NCBI GenBank assembly: GCA_020161065.1
Contig: JAIUPH010000026.1
Span: 62,001 to 126,000, forward strand
Length of the DNA stretch: 64,000 nucleotides
Source of the DNA: Pseudomonadota bacterium
GTDB taxonomy: Bacteria > Pseudomonadota > Gammaproteobacteria > Burkholderiales > Burkholderiaceae_C
Direction of reading: 5' to 3'
The translations under genes were made by a program, and so were the position numbers. Below the pieces are notes generated by a model. That model was not told the DNA's origin, did not search any database, and saw only the letters and a program-made list of their open reading frames with translations. Of this stretch, positions 26,393 to 36,382 are shown one piece after another (positions within the stretch are counted from its first letter, which is position 1; the number at the start of each line of letters is the position of its first letter).

Positions 26393-27403
26393 GTGGATTC
26401 GCTGACCCACGTCGCGCTGGGCGCCGCGGTCGGCATGGCGGTGCTGCGCCGGCGCACGGCGCCGTGGAAGGCGGCGCTGTGGGGCGCGGTGGCCGGCACG
26501 CTGCCCGACCTGGACGTGCTGGTCGACCACGGCGACCCCATCCTCGACATGGTGCTGCACCGCGCCGAGTCGCACGCGCTGTTCTGGCTGACGCTGGCGT
26601 CGCCGCTGCTCACCGCGCTGGTCGTCGCCGTGCACCGCGAGCAGGCGCATTGGCGCGCGTGGTGGCTGGCGCTTTGGCTGGCGCTGGTGACGCATCCGCT
26701 GCTGGACGCCCTCACCGTGTACGGCACGCAGCTCGCGCTGCCGTTCTCCAACCGGCCGTTCGGCGTGGGCAGCGTCTTCATCATCGACCCGCTGGTCACG
26801 CTGCCGTGGCTGGCCGGCGCCGCCTGGGCACTGGCCGCGCGCGGCAGCACGGCCGGGCTGCGCGCCAATGCCATCGGACTGGCGCTCGGTGGCGCCTACC
26901 TCGCCTGGGGCCTGGCGGCGCAGGCCATCGTCACGCAGCGCGCGCAGGCCGCGCTGCAGCCGCAAGGCATCGTGGCCGAGCGGCTGCTGGTCACGCCGGC
27001 GGCCTTCAGCTCGCTGTTGTGGCGCGTGGTGGCGGTGTCCGGCGCGCAATACCACGAAGGTTTTCACTCGCTGCTGGACGCGCCGGAGCCGATCGCCTTC
27101 GATCGCTTCGAGCGCGGCGCCGCGCTCGACGAGCAGTTCCGCGCCAACGCCGATGTGCAGCGCATCCGCGACTTCAGCCGCGGCTTGTACAAGCTGCACG
27201 CCGCCGGCGAACGCGTCGTCGTCGCCGACCTGCGGATGGGCGTCGAACCCGACTACACCTTCGCTTTCGCGGTGGCCGAGCGCGGACCCCCACCGCGGCC
27301 GCTGGCGCCGCCGCAGGCCGTTGGCCGGCGGCCCGACCTCGTGCGCGCCTGGCCCTGGCTGTGGCGGCGTACGCTGGGCGATCCGCTGCCACCGCCGCGC
27401 TGA
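26393..27403 (+). CDS. Membrane-bound metal-dependent hydrolase, YdjM/DUF457 family
   Basis: A 336-residue inner-membrane protein starting at GTG 26393. 'MDSLTHVALGAAVG' at the N-terminus, 'LHRAESHALFW' and 'THPLLDALTVYGT' carry the conserved His/Asp of the YdjM family (E. coli member LexA-regulated). About five hydrophobic helices are followed by a soluble C-terminal part. It is ten bases after the peptidase gene and ends 13 bases from a convergent HAD gene. Confidence 0.87.
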   Translation: MDSLTHVALGAAVGMAVLRRRTAPWKAALWGAVAGTLPDLDVLVDHGDPILDMVLHRAESHALFWLTLASPLLTALVVAVHREQAHWRAWWLALWLALVTHPLLDALTVYGTQLALPFSNRPFGVGSVFIIDPLVTLPWLAGAAWALAARGSTAGLRANAIGLALGGAYLAWGLAAQAIVTQRAQAALQPQGIVAERLLVTPAAFSSLLWRVVAVSGAQYHEGFHSLLDAPEPIAFDRFERGAALDEQFRANADVQRIRDFSRGLYKLHAAGERVVVADLRMGVEPDYTFAFAVAERGPPPRPLAPPQAVGRRPDLVRAWPWLWRRTLGDPLPPPR

Positions 27404-27416
27404 GCGGCACAAATCT

Positions 27417-28058
27417 TCATCGAGCCGCGCCGGCCGGCAGCCAGCCGCGCTGCCGCAGCGCCTGCTCGCACGACGTGGCATCGGCGAACTGCAGCGTCTG
27501 CCAGCCGCGGCCGGCGGCGGCCTGCACGTTGCCGGCGTGGTCGTCGATGAACAGCGTGTGCGCCGGGTCGAGCGCGAAGCGCGTTTCCGCCAGCGCATAG
27601 ATCGCGGCATCGGGCTTCATCAGCCCGACGCGGCCCGAGAAGATGCCGTCGGCAAACTCGGCGATGAAGGGGTTGCAACGTTCCAGGTGATCGGCATACG
27701 GCCGCGGCATGTTCGACAGGTAGAACAGCCGGTGCCCGGCGGCGCGCAGCGGGCCGAGCAGCGCCACAGTGGCGGGCTGCGGCTGCAGGTGCGGCGGGAT
27801 GGCGTCGATCACGCGCCGGGCCTGCGCCGCGCCGATGCCGATGCGCGCGGCGATGCGCTCGGCCAGCTCGGCCTCGGCGATGCGGCCGAGGTCGAAGCGC
27901 GCCCAGTCGCTGTCGGGCGTGAAGCTCTCGAAGATCTGCGCCGCCAGCCGGCGCGCGGCGGCGTCGTCGGTGGCCAGTTCGGGCACGCAGCCGCGCAGCA
28001 GCGCCAGCGGCTGCCACTGGAAGAGCACGGCGCCGAAGTCGAAGACGACGGCGCTCAT
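27417..28058 (-). CDS. HAD-superfamily hydrolase (subfamily IA)
   Basis: A 213-residue phosphatase-like protein: nucleophile Asp7 in 'VVFDFGAVLF', motif II 'FYLSNMP', Lys in 'GLMKPDAAIY' and acidic motif IV 'LFIDDHAGNVQAA'. The second Asp of the usual DxD is Gly here, as in the 'DFGGV' group that includes epoxide-hydrolase-N/YihX-like sugar-phosphate phosphatases. Its ATG overlaps the pgi stop, so it probably acts on a sugar phosphate; YihX dephosphorylates glucose-1-phosphate. Confidence 0.88.
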   Translation of the reverse strand: MSAVVFDFGAVLFQWQPLALLRGCVPELATDDAAARRLAAQIFESFTPDSDWARFDLGRIAEAELAERIAARIGIGAAQARRVIDAIPPHLQPQPATVALLGPLRAAGHRLFYLSNMPRPYADHLERCNPFIAEFADGIFSGRVGLMKPDAAIYALAETRFALDPAHTLFIDDHAGNVQAAAGRGWQTLQFADATSCEQALRQRGWLPAGAAR

Positions 28059-29695
28059 CGCATCAGTCGCTGCAGCAGCCCCGCGGTGGAGCCGTCCAGC
28101 CCTGCCGCATCGCCATTGGCGAAGCGCGGCAGCAACTGGTTGCACAAGGCCTTGCCCAGTTCCACGCCCCATTGGTCGAAGCTGTTGATGCCCCACAGCG
28201 CGCCGCTGGTGAACACGCGGTGCTCGTACATCGCCAGCAGCGCGCCCAGCGAACGCGGCGTCAGCTCGTCCAGCACGAAGGTGGTGCTGGGCCGGTTGCC
28301 GGGAAAGCTGCGCTGCCGCGCCAGCGCCGCGCGGTCGACCGTGGGCGATGCGGTGGGCGGGTGCTCGGTGGCCGCCTCGGCGGCGGTCTTGCCCTGCATC
28401 AGCGCCTGGCTTTGCGCCAGGCAGTTGGCCAGCAGCATGGTGTGCAGCGCCGGGTAGTCGTGGCCCGGCCGCTTGACGGCGATGAACTCGACCGGAATCA
28501 CGTCGGTGCCCTGATGCAGCATCTGGAAGTAGGCATGCTGGCCGTTGGTGCCGGGCTCGCCCCAGACCACCGGGCTGGTGCCCAGCGTGGCGGGCAGCGG
28601 CTCGCCGTCGGCGCCGACGCGCTTGCCGTTGCTTTCCATCTCCAGTTGCTGCAGGTAGGCCGGCAGCCGGCGCAGGCCCTGGTGATAGGGCGCGATGCTG
28701 CGCGAGGCGAAGCGGTGGAAGTTGCGGTACCAGACGTCCAGCAACCCCAACTGCAGCGGCAGGTTGGCGGCGGGCGCGGCCTCGACGAAGTGGCGGTCCA
28801 TCGCGTGCGCGCCGGCCAGCAGCGCGCGGAAGTTCGCCGCGCCGATGGCGATGGCGATCGGCAGGCCGATCGCGCTCCACAGCGAGTAGCGGCCGCCCAC
28901 CCAGTCCCAGAAGCCGAAGGTGCGCGCGATGCCGAACGCGGCGGCCGCCTGCACGTTGGTGGTGGTGGCGCAGAAGTGGCGGCCGATTTCGCTTTCGGCC
29001 ATGCCCTGCGCCAGGAACCAACGCCGCGCCACGGCGGCGTTGGCCATGGTCTCCTGCGTCGTGAAGGTCTTGCTGGCGATGATGAACAGCGTCTGGCGCG
29101 GCTGCAGTTCGCGCAGCACCGGCGCGATGTCGTGGCCGTCGACGTTGCTGACGAAGTGCAGCCGCAGGCCGCGCTGGCCGAAGGCGTCGAGCGCCGGCAC
29201 CGCCATCGCCGGGCCCAGGTCGCTGCCGCCGATGCCGATGTTGACCACGTCGGTGAAGGCACCGTCGCCGCGCACCTGCTCGGCGAAGGCCAGCATCTCG
29301 TCGAGCACGCCGTGCACCTCGGCGCTGAACGGCGCGGTGCCGGGCGGCGCGCGCAAGGCGGTGTGCAGCACGGCGCGGCCTTCGCTGGTGTTGATGGGCG
29401 CGCCGGCGAACATGGCGTCGCGCCGCTCGGCGATGCGGCATTCGCGCGCCAGGTCGAGCAGGAAGCGCCGCGTCGCCACGTCGATGAGGTTCTTCGACAA
29501 GTCGGCAAAGACCTCGGGCGCCTGCAGGCTGAAGGCGTCGAAGCGGCCGGCGTCGCGCGCGAAGGCCTCGCGCAGGTCCAGCTCGCGGCCATGGGCCTCG
29601 AAGTGGCCTTGCAGCGCGCCCCAGGCCTTGGTGCGGTCGCAGCGGGGCGCGGTGACGACGGCGGCGGCGGCGGCGGAGGCCGCGGCGGCGTTCAT
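28055..29695 (-). CDS. pgi: Glucose-6-phosphate isomerase
   Basis: A 546-residue enzyme interconverting glucose-6-P and fructose-6-P. Motifs are '[12 protein letters not shown]', '[15 protein letters not shown]', the family signature around '[10 protein letters not shown]', and '[13 protein letters not shown]' with the catalytic His. The full family length is present. An Ala-rich N-terminal run is slightly longer than usual. The stop overlaps the HAD gene start, and its start overlaps the tal stop by four bases: one operon tal-pgi-HAD. Confidence 0.96.
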   Translation of the reverse strand: MNAAAASAAAAAVVTAPRCDRTKAWGALQGHFEAHGRELDLREAFARDAGRFDAFSLQAPEVFADLSKNLIDVATRRFLLDLARECRIAERRDAMFAGAPINTSEGRAVLHTALRAPPGTAPFSAEVHGVLDEMLAFAEQVRGDGAFTDVVNIGIGGSDLGPAMAVPALDAFGQRGLRLHFVSNVDGHDIAPVLRELQPRQTLFIIASKTFTTQETMANAAVARRWFLAQGMAESEIGRHFCATTTNVQAAAAFGIARTFGFWDWVGGRYSLWSAIGLPIAIAIGAANFRALLAGAHAMDRHFVEAAPAANLPLQLGLLDVWYRNFHRFASRSIAPYHQGLRRLPAYLQQLEMESNGKRVGADGEPLPATLGTSPVVWGEPGTNGQHAYFQMLHQGTDVIPVEFIAVKRPGHDYPALHTMLLANCLAQSQALMQGKTAAEAATEHPPTASPTVDRAALARQRSFPGNRPSTTFVLDELTPRSLGALLAMYEHRVFTSGALWGINSFDQWGVELGKALCNQLLPRFANGDAAGLDGSTAGLLQRLMR

Positions 29696-30645
29696 GCGCG
29701 CGCCTTGTCGATCAGCGCGTCCAGCTTCACGGCATCGGCGGCGAAGGCGCGGATGCCTTCGGCCAGCTTGTCGCTGGCCATCGCGTCTTCGTTCAGCGCC
29801 CAGCGGAAGCTGCGCTCGTCGTGGTGCACGGCCGGCAGGTCCATCGCCTGCGCGGCGGCCGCGTCCAGCGCGCGCGGCACCGGCGCGTCGGCGCCCTGCA
29901 ACTGGGCCAGCAGCTCGGGGCTGATGGTCAGCAGGTCGCAGCCGGCCAGCGCCAGCACCTGGCCGACGTTGCGGAAGCTGGCGCCCATCACTTCGGTCTT
30001 GATGCCGTGGCGCTTGTAGTGGTTGAAGATCGCCGTCACCGAGCGCACGCCGGGGTCGTTGGCGCCGGCGTTGGCGGCCTCGTCCCAGGCCGCGCCGGCG
30101 GCCTTCTTGTACCAGTCGTAGATGCGGCCGACGAAGGGGCTGATCAGCCGCACGCCGGCGTCGGCGCAGGCCACGGCCTGGCAGAAGGCGAACAGCAGCG
30201 TCAGGTTGCAGTGGATGCCTTCGCGCTCCAGCGTCTCGGCGGCGCGGATGCCTTCCCAGGTGGCCGCCACCTTGACCAGCACGCGCTCGCGGCCGACGCC
30301 GGCCGCGGCGTAGAGGTCGACCAGCCGGCGCGCGCGCGCCACGCTGGCCGCGGTGTCGAACGACAGCCGCGCATCGACCTCGGTGCTGACGCGGCCGGGA
30401 ACGATCTTCAGGATCTCCAGACCGAAGCGCACCAGCACGCGGTCGACCAGCGCGTCCAGCGGCTCGCCGCGGTGCGCGGCCACCGCGTCGGCCAGCAGCG
30501 GCGCGTAGTCGGCCTGCTGCACCGCCTTGAGGATCAGCGACGGGTTGGTCGTGGCGTCGCGCGGCGCGAAGGCCGCCATCTGCTTGAAGTTGCCGGTGTC
30601 GGCGACGACGACGGTGTACTGCTTCAGTTGATCGAGCTGGTTCAT
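29692..30645 (-). CDS. tal: Transaldolase
   Basis: A 317-residue class I transaldolase of the TalB type: '[11 protein letters not shown]' near the N-terminus, the Schiff-base Lys in '[11 protein letters not shown]', and '[12 protein letters not shown]', '[13 protein letters not shown]'. It moves a dihydroxyacetone unit between sugar phosphates in the pentose phosphate pathway. It is the first gene of the tal-pgi-HAD operon. No HexR-like palindrome like that before zwf was seen upstream. Confidence 0.96.
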   Translation of the reverse strand: MNQLDQLKQYTVVVADTGNFKQMAAFAPRDATTNPSLILKAVQQADYAPLLADAVAAHRGEPLDALVDRVLVRFGLEILKIVPGRVSTEVDARLSFDTAASVARARRLVDLYAAAGVGRERVLVKVAATWEGIRAAETLEREGIHCNLTLLFAFCQAVACADAGVRLISPFVGRIYDWYKKAAGAAWDEAANAGANDPGVRSVTAIFNHYKRHGIKTEVMGASFRNVGQVLALAGCDLLTISPELLAQLQGADAPVPRALDAAAAQAMDLPAVHHDERSFRWALNEDAMASDKLAEGIRAFAADAVKLDALIDKARA

Positions 30646-30698
30646 GCCGGCATTAGAACCCGAGCGCGCGCGAAGGGGTTACCAACGGGGTACGGGCT

Positions 30699-32381
30699 AT
30701 GCTGCCGGCCATGTACGCGCCCTTCTTCGGCCTGCGGCAGGAGGCGTTCGCGATCGCACCCGATCCGCGCTTCCTGCACCTGAGCACGATGCACCGCGAA
30801 GCGCTGGCGCATCTGCTGTACGGGCTGCAGGGCGGCGGCGGCTTCGTGCTGCTGACCGGCGAGATCGGCACCGGCAAGACCACGGTGTGCCGCTGCTTCC
30901 TCGATCAGATTCCCCCGGGCCACCGCGTCGCCTACGTCTACAACCCCAAGCTCACGCCGGTGGAGCTGCTGCAGACCATCTGCCAGGAGTTCGGCATCGC
31001 GCTCGATGCGGCGGCGCCGCCGCCGGCCACCGTCAAGCCGTACATCGACGCGCTCAACCGCTTCCTGCTGGACACGCACGCGCGCGGCGAAAAGTGCCTG
31101 CTGGTGGTCGACGAAGCGCAAGCCCTGTCGGCCGACCTGCTGGAGCAATTGCGGCTGCTGACCAACCTGGAGACCACCGAGCGCAAGCTGCTGCAGATCG
31201 TGCTGATCGGCCAGCCCGAGCTGCGCGACAAGCTGGCGCGGCCCGAGCTGGAGCAGTTGTCGCAGCGCGTGATCGCGCGCGTGCACCTGGGGCCGCTGAC
31301 CGCCGCCGAGACCGCCGACTACGTGCAGCACCGGCTGACGGTGGCGGGCTTGAGCGGCCCCTCGCCTTTCGACCGCCGCGCGCTGGCGCGCGTGCACGCC
31401 TTGAGCGGCGGCGTGCCGCGGCGCATCAACCTGCTGTGCGAGCGCGCGCTGCTCGGCGCCTACGCCGAAGGCCGCCCGCACGTCGACGCGGCCACCGTGC
31501 GCCGCGCGGCGCTGGAAGCCTTCGGCGCCGAACGGCCGCGCGGCCGCCGCCGCGGCTGGCCCTGGGCCTGGCCGGCCGGCCTGCTGGCGCTGGGCGCCGC
31601 GGTGGCGGTGGCGGTGGCGGCGGTGCTGCCGCGGCACTGGCCGTTCGCGGGCACGGCGGCGCGGCCGGCGGCATCTACCGCATCGGCCGCAGCGGCCGCA
31701 GCGGCCGCAGCGGCGGCAGCGACGGCCGGCTCGGCGGCGTCGGCCGCATCCGCACCATCGGCCGCCATCGCCGTCGTCGACACGCCCACGCCTTTTGCCG
31801 ATGCCGAGGCCGCCGGCGCTGCACTGGCCGCCGCCTGGGGGCTGGCGGCGTCGGCCCCTGGCGGTGCTGCCGGCGCGAACGGCGCGAACACCGCGACCGG
31901 CGATGCCTGCAGCCGCGCGCGCACGCTGGGCCTGGCCTGCCACCAGGGCCGCGGCGACCTGGCGCTGCTGCGCCGCCTGGACCGCCCGCTGCTGCTGACG
32001 CTGAACGGCGACGGCATGGTGCTGCTGCAGGCGCTGGGCAGCGATCACGCGCTGCTGCGCGGCGCCGCCGGCGAGCAGCGGCTGTCGCTGCAACGCCTGC
32101 CGGCGCTGTGGAGCGGCGAGTGGCTGGCCTGGTGGCGGCCGCCGCCGCTGGCGGCCGACCGGCCCGCGGCCGACTGGGCGCTGGAGCGCTTGCTCGCGCT
32201 GCAAGGCGCCGACAGCCCCAGCGCCCCGCCGGTGGCCCGCGACGAAGCCTTGCGCCGGCGCGTCTACGCCTTCCAGCTGGCGCAAGGCCTGCCGGCCGAT
32301 GGCCTGCTGGGCCCGCTGACGCTGATGCAGATCCAGCGCGCCGCCGGCGCCGACGAACCCCAGCTGCGCGCGGAGCCCTGA
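30699..32381 (+). CDS. exeA: ExeA-like general secretion ATPase with peptidoglycan-binding domain
   Basis: A 560-residue protein. The N-terminal AAA ATPase has Walker A 'GEIGTGKTT' and Walker B 'CLLVVDEAQ'. A membrane helix lies near residues 288-307, then comes an Ala-rich linker made of tandem DNA repeats, and a C-terminal peptidoglycan-binding helix set ('FQLAQGLPADGLLGPLTL'). In Aeromonas, ExeA with ExeB opens the wall for assembly of the type II secretin. The partner gene overlaps directly downstream (TGATG). The start could also be the ATG at 30711. Other type II secretion genes are not in the window. Confidence 0.9.
   Translation: MLPAMYAPFFGLRQEAFAIAPDPRFLHLSTMHREALAHLLYGLQGGGGFVLLTGEIGTGKTTVCRCFLDQIPPGHRVAYVYNPKLTPVELLQTICQEFGIALDAAAPPPATVKPYIDALNRFLLDTHARGEKCLLVVDEAQALSADLLEQLRLLTNLETTERKLLQIVLIGQPELRDKLARPELEQLSQRVIARVHLGPLTAAETADYVQHRLTVAGLSGPSPFDRRALARVHALSGGVPRRINLLCERALLGAYAEGRPHVDAATVRRAALEAFGAERPRGRRRGWPWAWPAGLLALGAAVAVAVAAVLPRHWPFAGTAARPAASTASAAAAAAAAAAAATAGSAASAASAPSAAIAVVDTPTPFADAEAAGAALAAAWGLAASAPGGAAGANGANTATGDACSRARTLGLACHQGRGDLALLRRLDRPLLLTLNGDGMVLLQALGSDHALLRGAAGEQRLSLQRLPALWSGEWLAWWRPPPLAADRPAADWALERLLALQGADSPSAPPVARDEALRRRVYAFQLAQGLPADGLLGPLTLMQIQRAAGADEPQLRAEP
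31684..31719 (+). repeat. 9-bp tandem repeat in the exeA linker
   Basis: Four head-to-tail copies of CGGCCGCAG, the last with one mismatch, encode part of a poly-Ala linker. Slippage would lengthen or shorten the linker in steps of three residues without breaking the frame. Confidence 0.8.
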
Positions 32382-33112
32382 TGTCGTACATCCTCGATGC
32401 CCTGCGCCGTGCCGAGGCCGAACGCCGCCGCGGCGAGCCGCCGGCGCTCGACCAGGTGGCGCGCTGGCCGACGCTGGACACCGCGCCGGCGAGGCCGCGC
32501 GACGGCCGCGCCGGCTGGCTGCTTACGTTGGCGGCGGCGCTGTGCCTGGCGCTGGCCGTCGCGGCTTGGTGGGGCTGGTCGAGGCCGTCGCCGACAGCGG
32601 CGCCGCCCTTGGCCACGGCACCGGTCACGGCGCCGGCGCCACCGCCGCCAAGGCCGGTGGTTGCTCAGCCCAGCGCCGAGCCGGCTGCGACGCCCCTCAC
32701 CCCTACGCTCTCCCCGCGGGGAGAGGACACGAACGCCCTCTCCCGCAAGGCGGGAGAGGGCCGGGGTGAGGGTGGGAGCGCCGGCCTGAACCGCACGACA
32801 TCAAAGCAGTCCACAGCCGCAGCCAAGCCCGCCGCATCGACCGCCAGCGCGCCCGTCGCACCCGCCGCCAGCGCCCCCGCGCCGCCCCCGGTCAACGCCG
32901 CCACGCTGCCCGAAGCGCAGCGCAGCGCGCTGGCCCGTCTGGGCCTGGCCGGCGGCGTCTACTCGCCCGAGCGCAGCCAGCGCTTCGTGCTGGTGGGCGG
33001 GCAGATCGCGCACGAAGGCGACCCGCTGGCGCCGGGCATCGTGCTGGAACGCATCCAGCCGCGCTCGGTGCTGCTGCGCGTCGAGGGGCGGCTGGTCGAG
33101 ATGCCGTTGTGA
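32381..33112 (+). CDS. gspB: General secretion protein GspB (ExeB-like) with palindrome-encoded linker
   Basis: A 243-residue protein starting 'MSYILDALRRAEAERRRG', the typical N-terminus of GspB/ExeB. One membrane helix (about 46-66) is followed by a Pro/Ala linker and a C-terminal GspB domain ('YSPERSQRFVLVGGQIAHEG', 'LVEMPL'). It is the periplasmic partner of the ATPase encoded upstream. The linker contains an in-frame palindromic DNA element (32694-32772) encoding 'TPLTPTLSPRGEDTNALSRK' and a Gly/Glu-rich tail. Confidence 0.88.
   Translation: MSYILDALRRAEAERRRGEPPALDQVARWPTLDTAPARPRDGRAGWLLTLAAALCLALAVAAWWGWSRPSPTAAPPLATAPVTAPAPPPPRPVVAQPSAEPAATPLTPTLSPRGEDTNALSRKAGEGRGEGGSAGLNRTTSKQSTAAAKPAASTASAPVAPAASAPAPPPVNAATLPEAQRSALARLGLAGGVYSPERSQRFVLVGGQIAHEGDPLAPGIVLERIQPRSVLLRVEGRLVEMPL
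32694..32772. repeat. In-frame palindromic repeat element within gspB
   Basis: Perfect outer arms CCCTCACCCC (32694-32703) and GGGGTGAGGG (32763-32772) enclose two hairpins: CTCTCCCCGCGGGGAGAG (32708-32725) and CCCTCTCCCGC-AAG-GCGGGAGAGGG (32736-32760). The architecture and arm sequences match the element in cysW. Confidence 0.9.
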
Positions 33113-33119
33113 TGCGGCG

Positions 33120-34166
<1,047 letters not shown>

Positions 34167-34170
34167 GTTG

Positions 34171-36378
34171 TCAGTGTCCTTGCGTGCCGCGGCGGCCGAG
34201 CTTGCGCTCGCCGACGATGAACTGGATCAGCGCGGTGGCCAGCGACATCAGCACGATCAGCACCGTGCAGTAGGCCAGCGCGACGCCGTAGTCGCCGTTG
34301 CCGACGCGGCCGATGATGTAGGTGGTGGCCAGCTCGTTCTCGGCGGTGACCAGGAAGACCACGGCCGAGACCGTGGTCATGCTGCGCACGAAGCTGTAGA
34401 CCAGCGCCGCCACCACCGCCGGCTTGAGCAGCGGCAGCACCACGCGGCGCAGCGTGGTGGCGGTGCCGGCGCGCAGCATCAGGCTGGCCTCGTCGAGGCT
34501 CTTGTCGAGCTGCTTGAAGCTGGCGGTGCCGGCGCGCACGCCGACCGGCAGGTTGCGGAACACGAAGCACAGCACGATGATCAGCGCGGTGCCGGTCAGC
34601 TCGAAGGGCGGCACGTTGAAGGCCAGGATGTAGCTCACGCCGAGCACGGTGCCGGGGATCGCGAAGGCCAGCAGCGCGCCGAACTCGAAGGCCTTCTGGC
34701 CGACGAACTGCGTGCGCGCCAGCAGCCAGCTGATCAAGAGGCCGATGGCCGCGCAGATCGGCGCCGCGATGGCCGAGAGCTTGAGCGTCGTGAAGAGCGA
34801 GTTCCAGGCGGTGCCGGCCCAGACCAAGCCGTAGTCGCCCCATTGCAGGTCGAACGCGGTCTTGAAGTGGCGCAGCGTGGGCGTGTAGTCGCGGCCCCAG
34901 GTCTGCACGAAACCGCCGGTGAAGGCGAAGACGTAGACGATCACCGTGAACGCCAGCCAGGGCAGCGCCACGCCACGACAGAGCTTGCGCACGCGCTCGG
35001 GCAGCGGCATCGCGAAGCCCGAGTCGCCCTTGCCGGTCAGCGTGGTGTAGCTGCTCTTGCCGAGCAGCCGCTGCTGCAGGAAGAACACCGCCAGCGCGAA
35101 GCCGGTGAGGATCAGCGCCAGCGAGGCGGCGCGCCCCTGGTCGTACTGCGCGCCGACGATGGCGAAGAAGATGTCGGTCGACAGAACCGCGTACTGGCCG
35201 CCCACCACCACCGGGTTGCCGAAGTCGGCCATGCTCTCGATGAAGCCGACCAGGAAGGCGTTGGCCAGACCCGGCTTCATCAGCGGCAGCGTCACCGTCG
35301 TGAAGGTCTGCCAGCGGCTGGCGCGCAGCGTCTGCGCCGCCTCTTCCATGCTGGGGCTGATGCCTTGCACGACGCCGCGCATGATCATGAAGGCGATCGG
35401 CGTGAAGGCGAACAGCTGCGCCAGCCAGATGCCGAACAGCCCGTAGAACCAGCGCGAGGGCGTGATGCCGAAGGCCCATTCGAGGAACTGGTTGACCAGC
35501 CCGGCGCGGCCGAACAGCAGGATCAGCCCGAGGCCGACGACGAAGGGCGGCGTGATGATGGGCAGCAGCGCCAGGATGTTCAGCGGCTTGGCGTAGGCGC
35601 GGCTGCCGCGCTCGGCCATCAGGGCGATCAGCGTGCCGAGAGCCGTGGTGCCGGCGGCCGTGAGCAGCGCCAGGAACAGCGTGTTCCAGGCCACGCCGCA
35701 GCGCACGCCGCCGACCAGGCACGACAGGCCCCACACGCGGTCCTGCCCCAGCCGCTCGGCCAGCGCCTGCGGCGAGAAGGCGCCGCCCTCGTCGAGGAAG
35801 GCGCCGATCAGGCTCTTGCCGACCGGCAGCGCGACGAACAGCAGCAGCAGTGCCGCGCACAGCAGCACGGCGGCGGCGACGAAGAGGTCGCCGCGGAAGA
35901 AGCCCAGCCGGGCGACGCCGGCGCCCATCAGCATCAGCAAGGCCAGCAGCGCCAGCGCGGCGCCGAGGCCGATGCCGAACTGGCCACCGCCCAAGTCGCC
36001 GAAGATGCGGGTTAGCCATTCGTACGACCAGCCCTGCGCGCCGATGGCAAAGCCGCTGGCCAGCAGCCCGAAGAGCCCGAGCGCACCGCCGCCCAGCCAC
36101 AGCTTGCCCTGCGTGCGCCCCGCCGGCAGCCACCAGCCGGCGGCCGCCAGCAGCAGCCCGGCGACGCCGACCCACAGCCAGGGCTTGTGGTGCACCGCCG
36201 CCTGCACCAGGCCGCTGGCCGTCTCGCTGCCGCCGAAGATGCCGGGCAGCGACTTCAGCAGGCTGAGGTTCTGCGGAAAGTACCAGGGCAGCAGCGTGTA
36301 CGCGGCCAGCCCCAGCAACAGCCAGCCTGCGACGATGCGGCGCGACCGGACCTGGCCGCGCGTGAGCGAAGACGTCAC
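34171..36378 (-). CDS. ABC transporter permease, fused double domain (FbpB-like)
   Basis: A 735-residue inner-membrane protein with two permease domains in one chain. Coupling loops with the EAA pattern occur in each half ('EEAAQTLRASRWQTF' and 'DEASLMLRAGTATTLRR'). The N-terminal ~190 residues add several extra membrane helices not found in short FbpB proteins, an arrangement seen in some betaproteobacterial iron-type permeases. Gaps of four bases to both neighbours mark a tight operon. Confidence 0.92.
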   Translation of the reverse strand: MTSSLTRGQVRSRRIVAGWLLLGLAAYTLLPWYFPQNLSLLKSLPGIFGGSETASGLVQAAVHHKPWLWVGVAGLLLAAAGWWLPAGRTQGKLWLGGGALGLFGLLASGFAIGAQGWSYEWLTRIFGDLGGGQFGIGLGAALALLALLMLMGAGVARLGFFRGDLFVAAAVLLCAALLLLFVALPVGKSLIGAFLDEGGAFSPQALAERLGQDRVWGLSCLVGGVRCGVAWNTLFLALLTAAGTTALGTLIALMAERGSRAYAKPLNILALLPIITPPFVVGLGLILLFGRAGLVNQFLEWAFGITPSRWFYGLFGIWLAQLFAFTPIAFMIMRGVVQGISPSMEEAAQTLRASRWQTFTTVTLPLMKPGLANAFLVGFIESMADFGNPVVVGGQYAVLSTDIFFAIVGAQYDQGRAASLALILTGFALAVFFLQQRLLGKSSYTTLTGKGDSGFAMPLPERVRKLCRGVALPWLAFTVIVYVFAFTGGFVQTWGRDYTPTLRHFKTAFDLQWGDYGLVWAGTAWNSLFTTLKLSAIAAPICAAIGLLISWLLARTQFVGQKAFEFGALLAFAIPGTVLGVSYILAFNVPPFELTGTALIIVLCFVFRNLPVGVRAGTASFKQLDKSLDEASLMLRAGTATTLRRVVLPLLKPAVVAALVYSFVRSMTTVSAVVFLVTAENELATTYIIGRVGNGDYGVALAYCTVLIVLMSLATALIQFIVGERKLGRRGTQGH

Positions 36379-36382
36379 CGGA

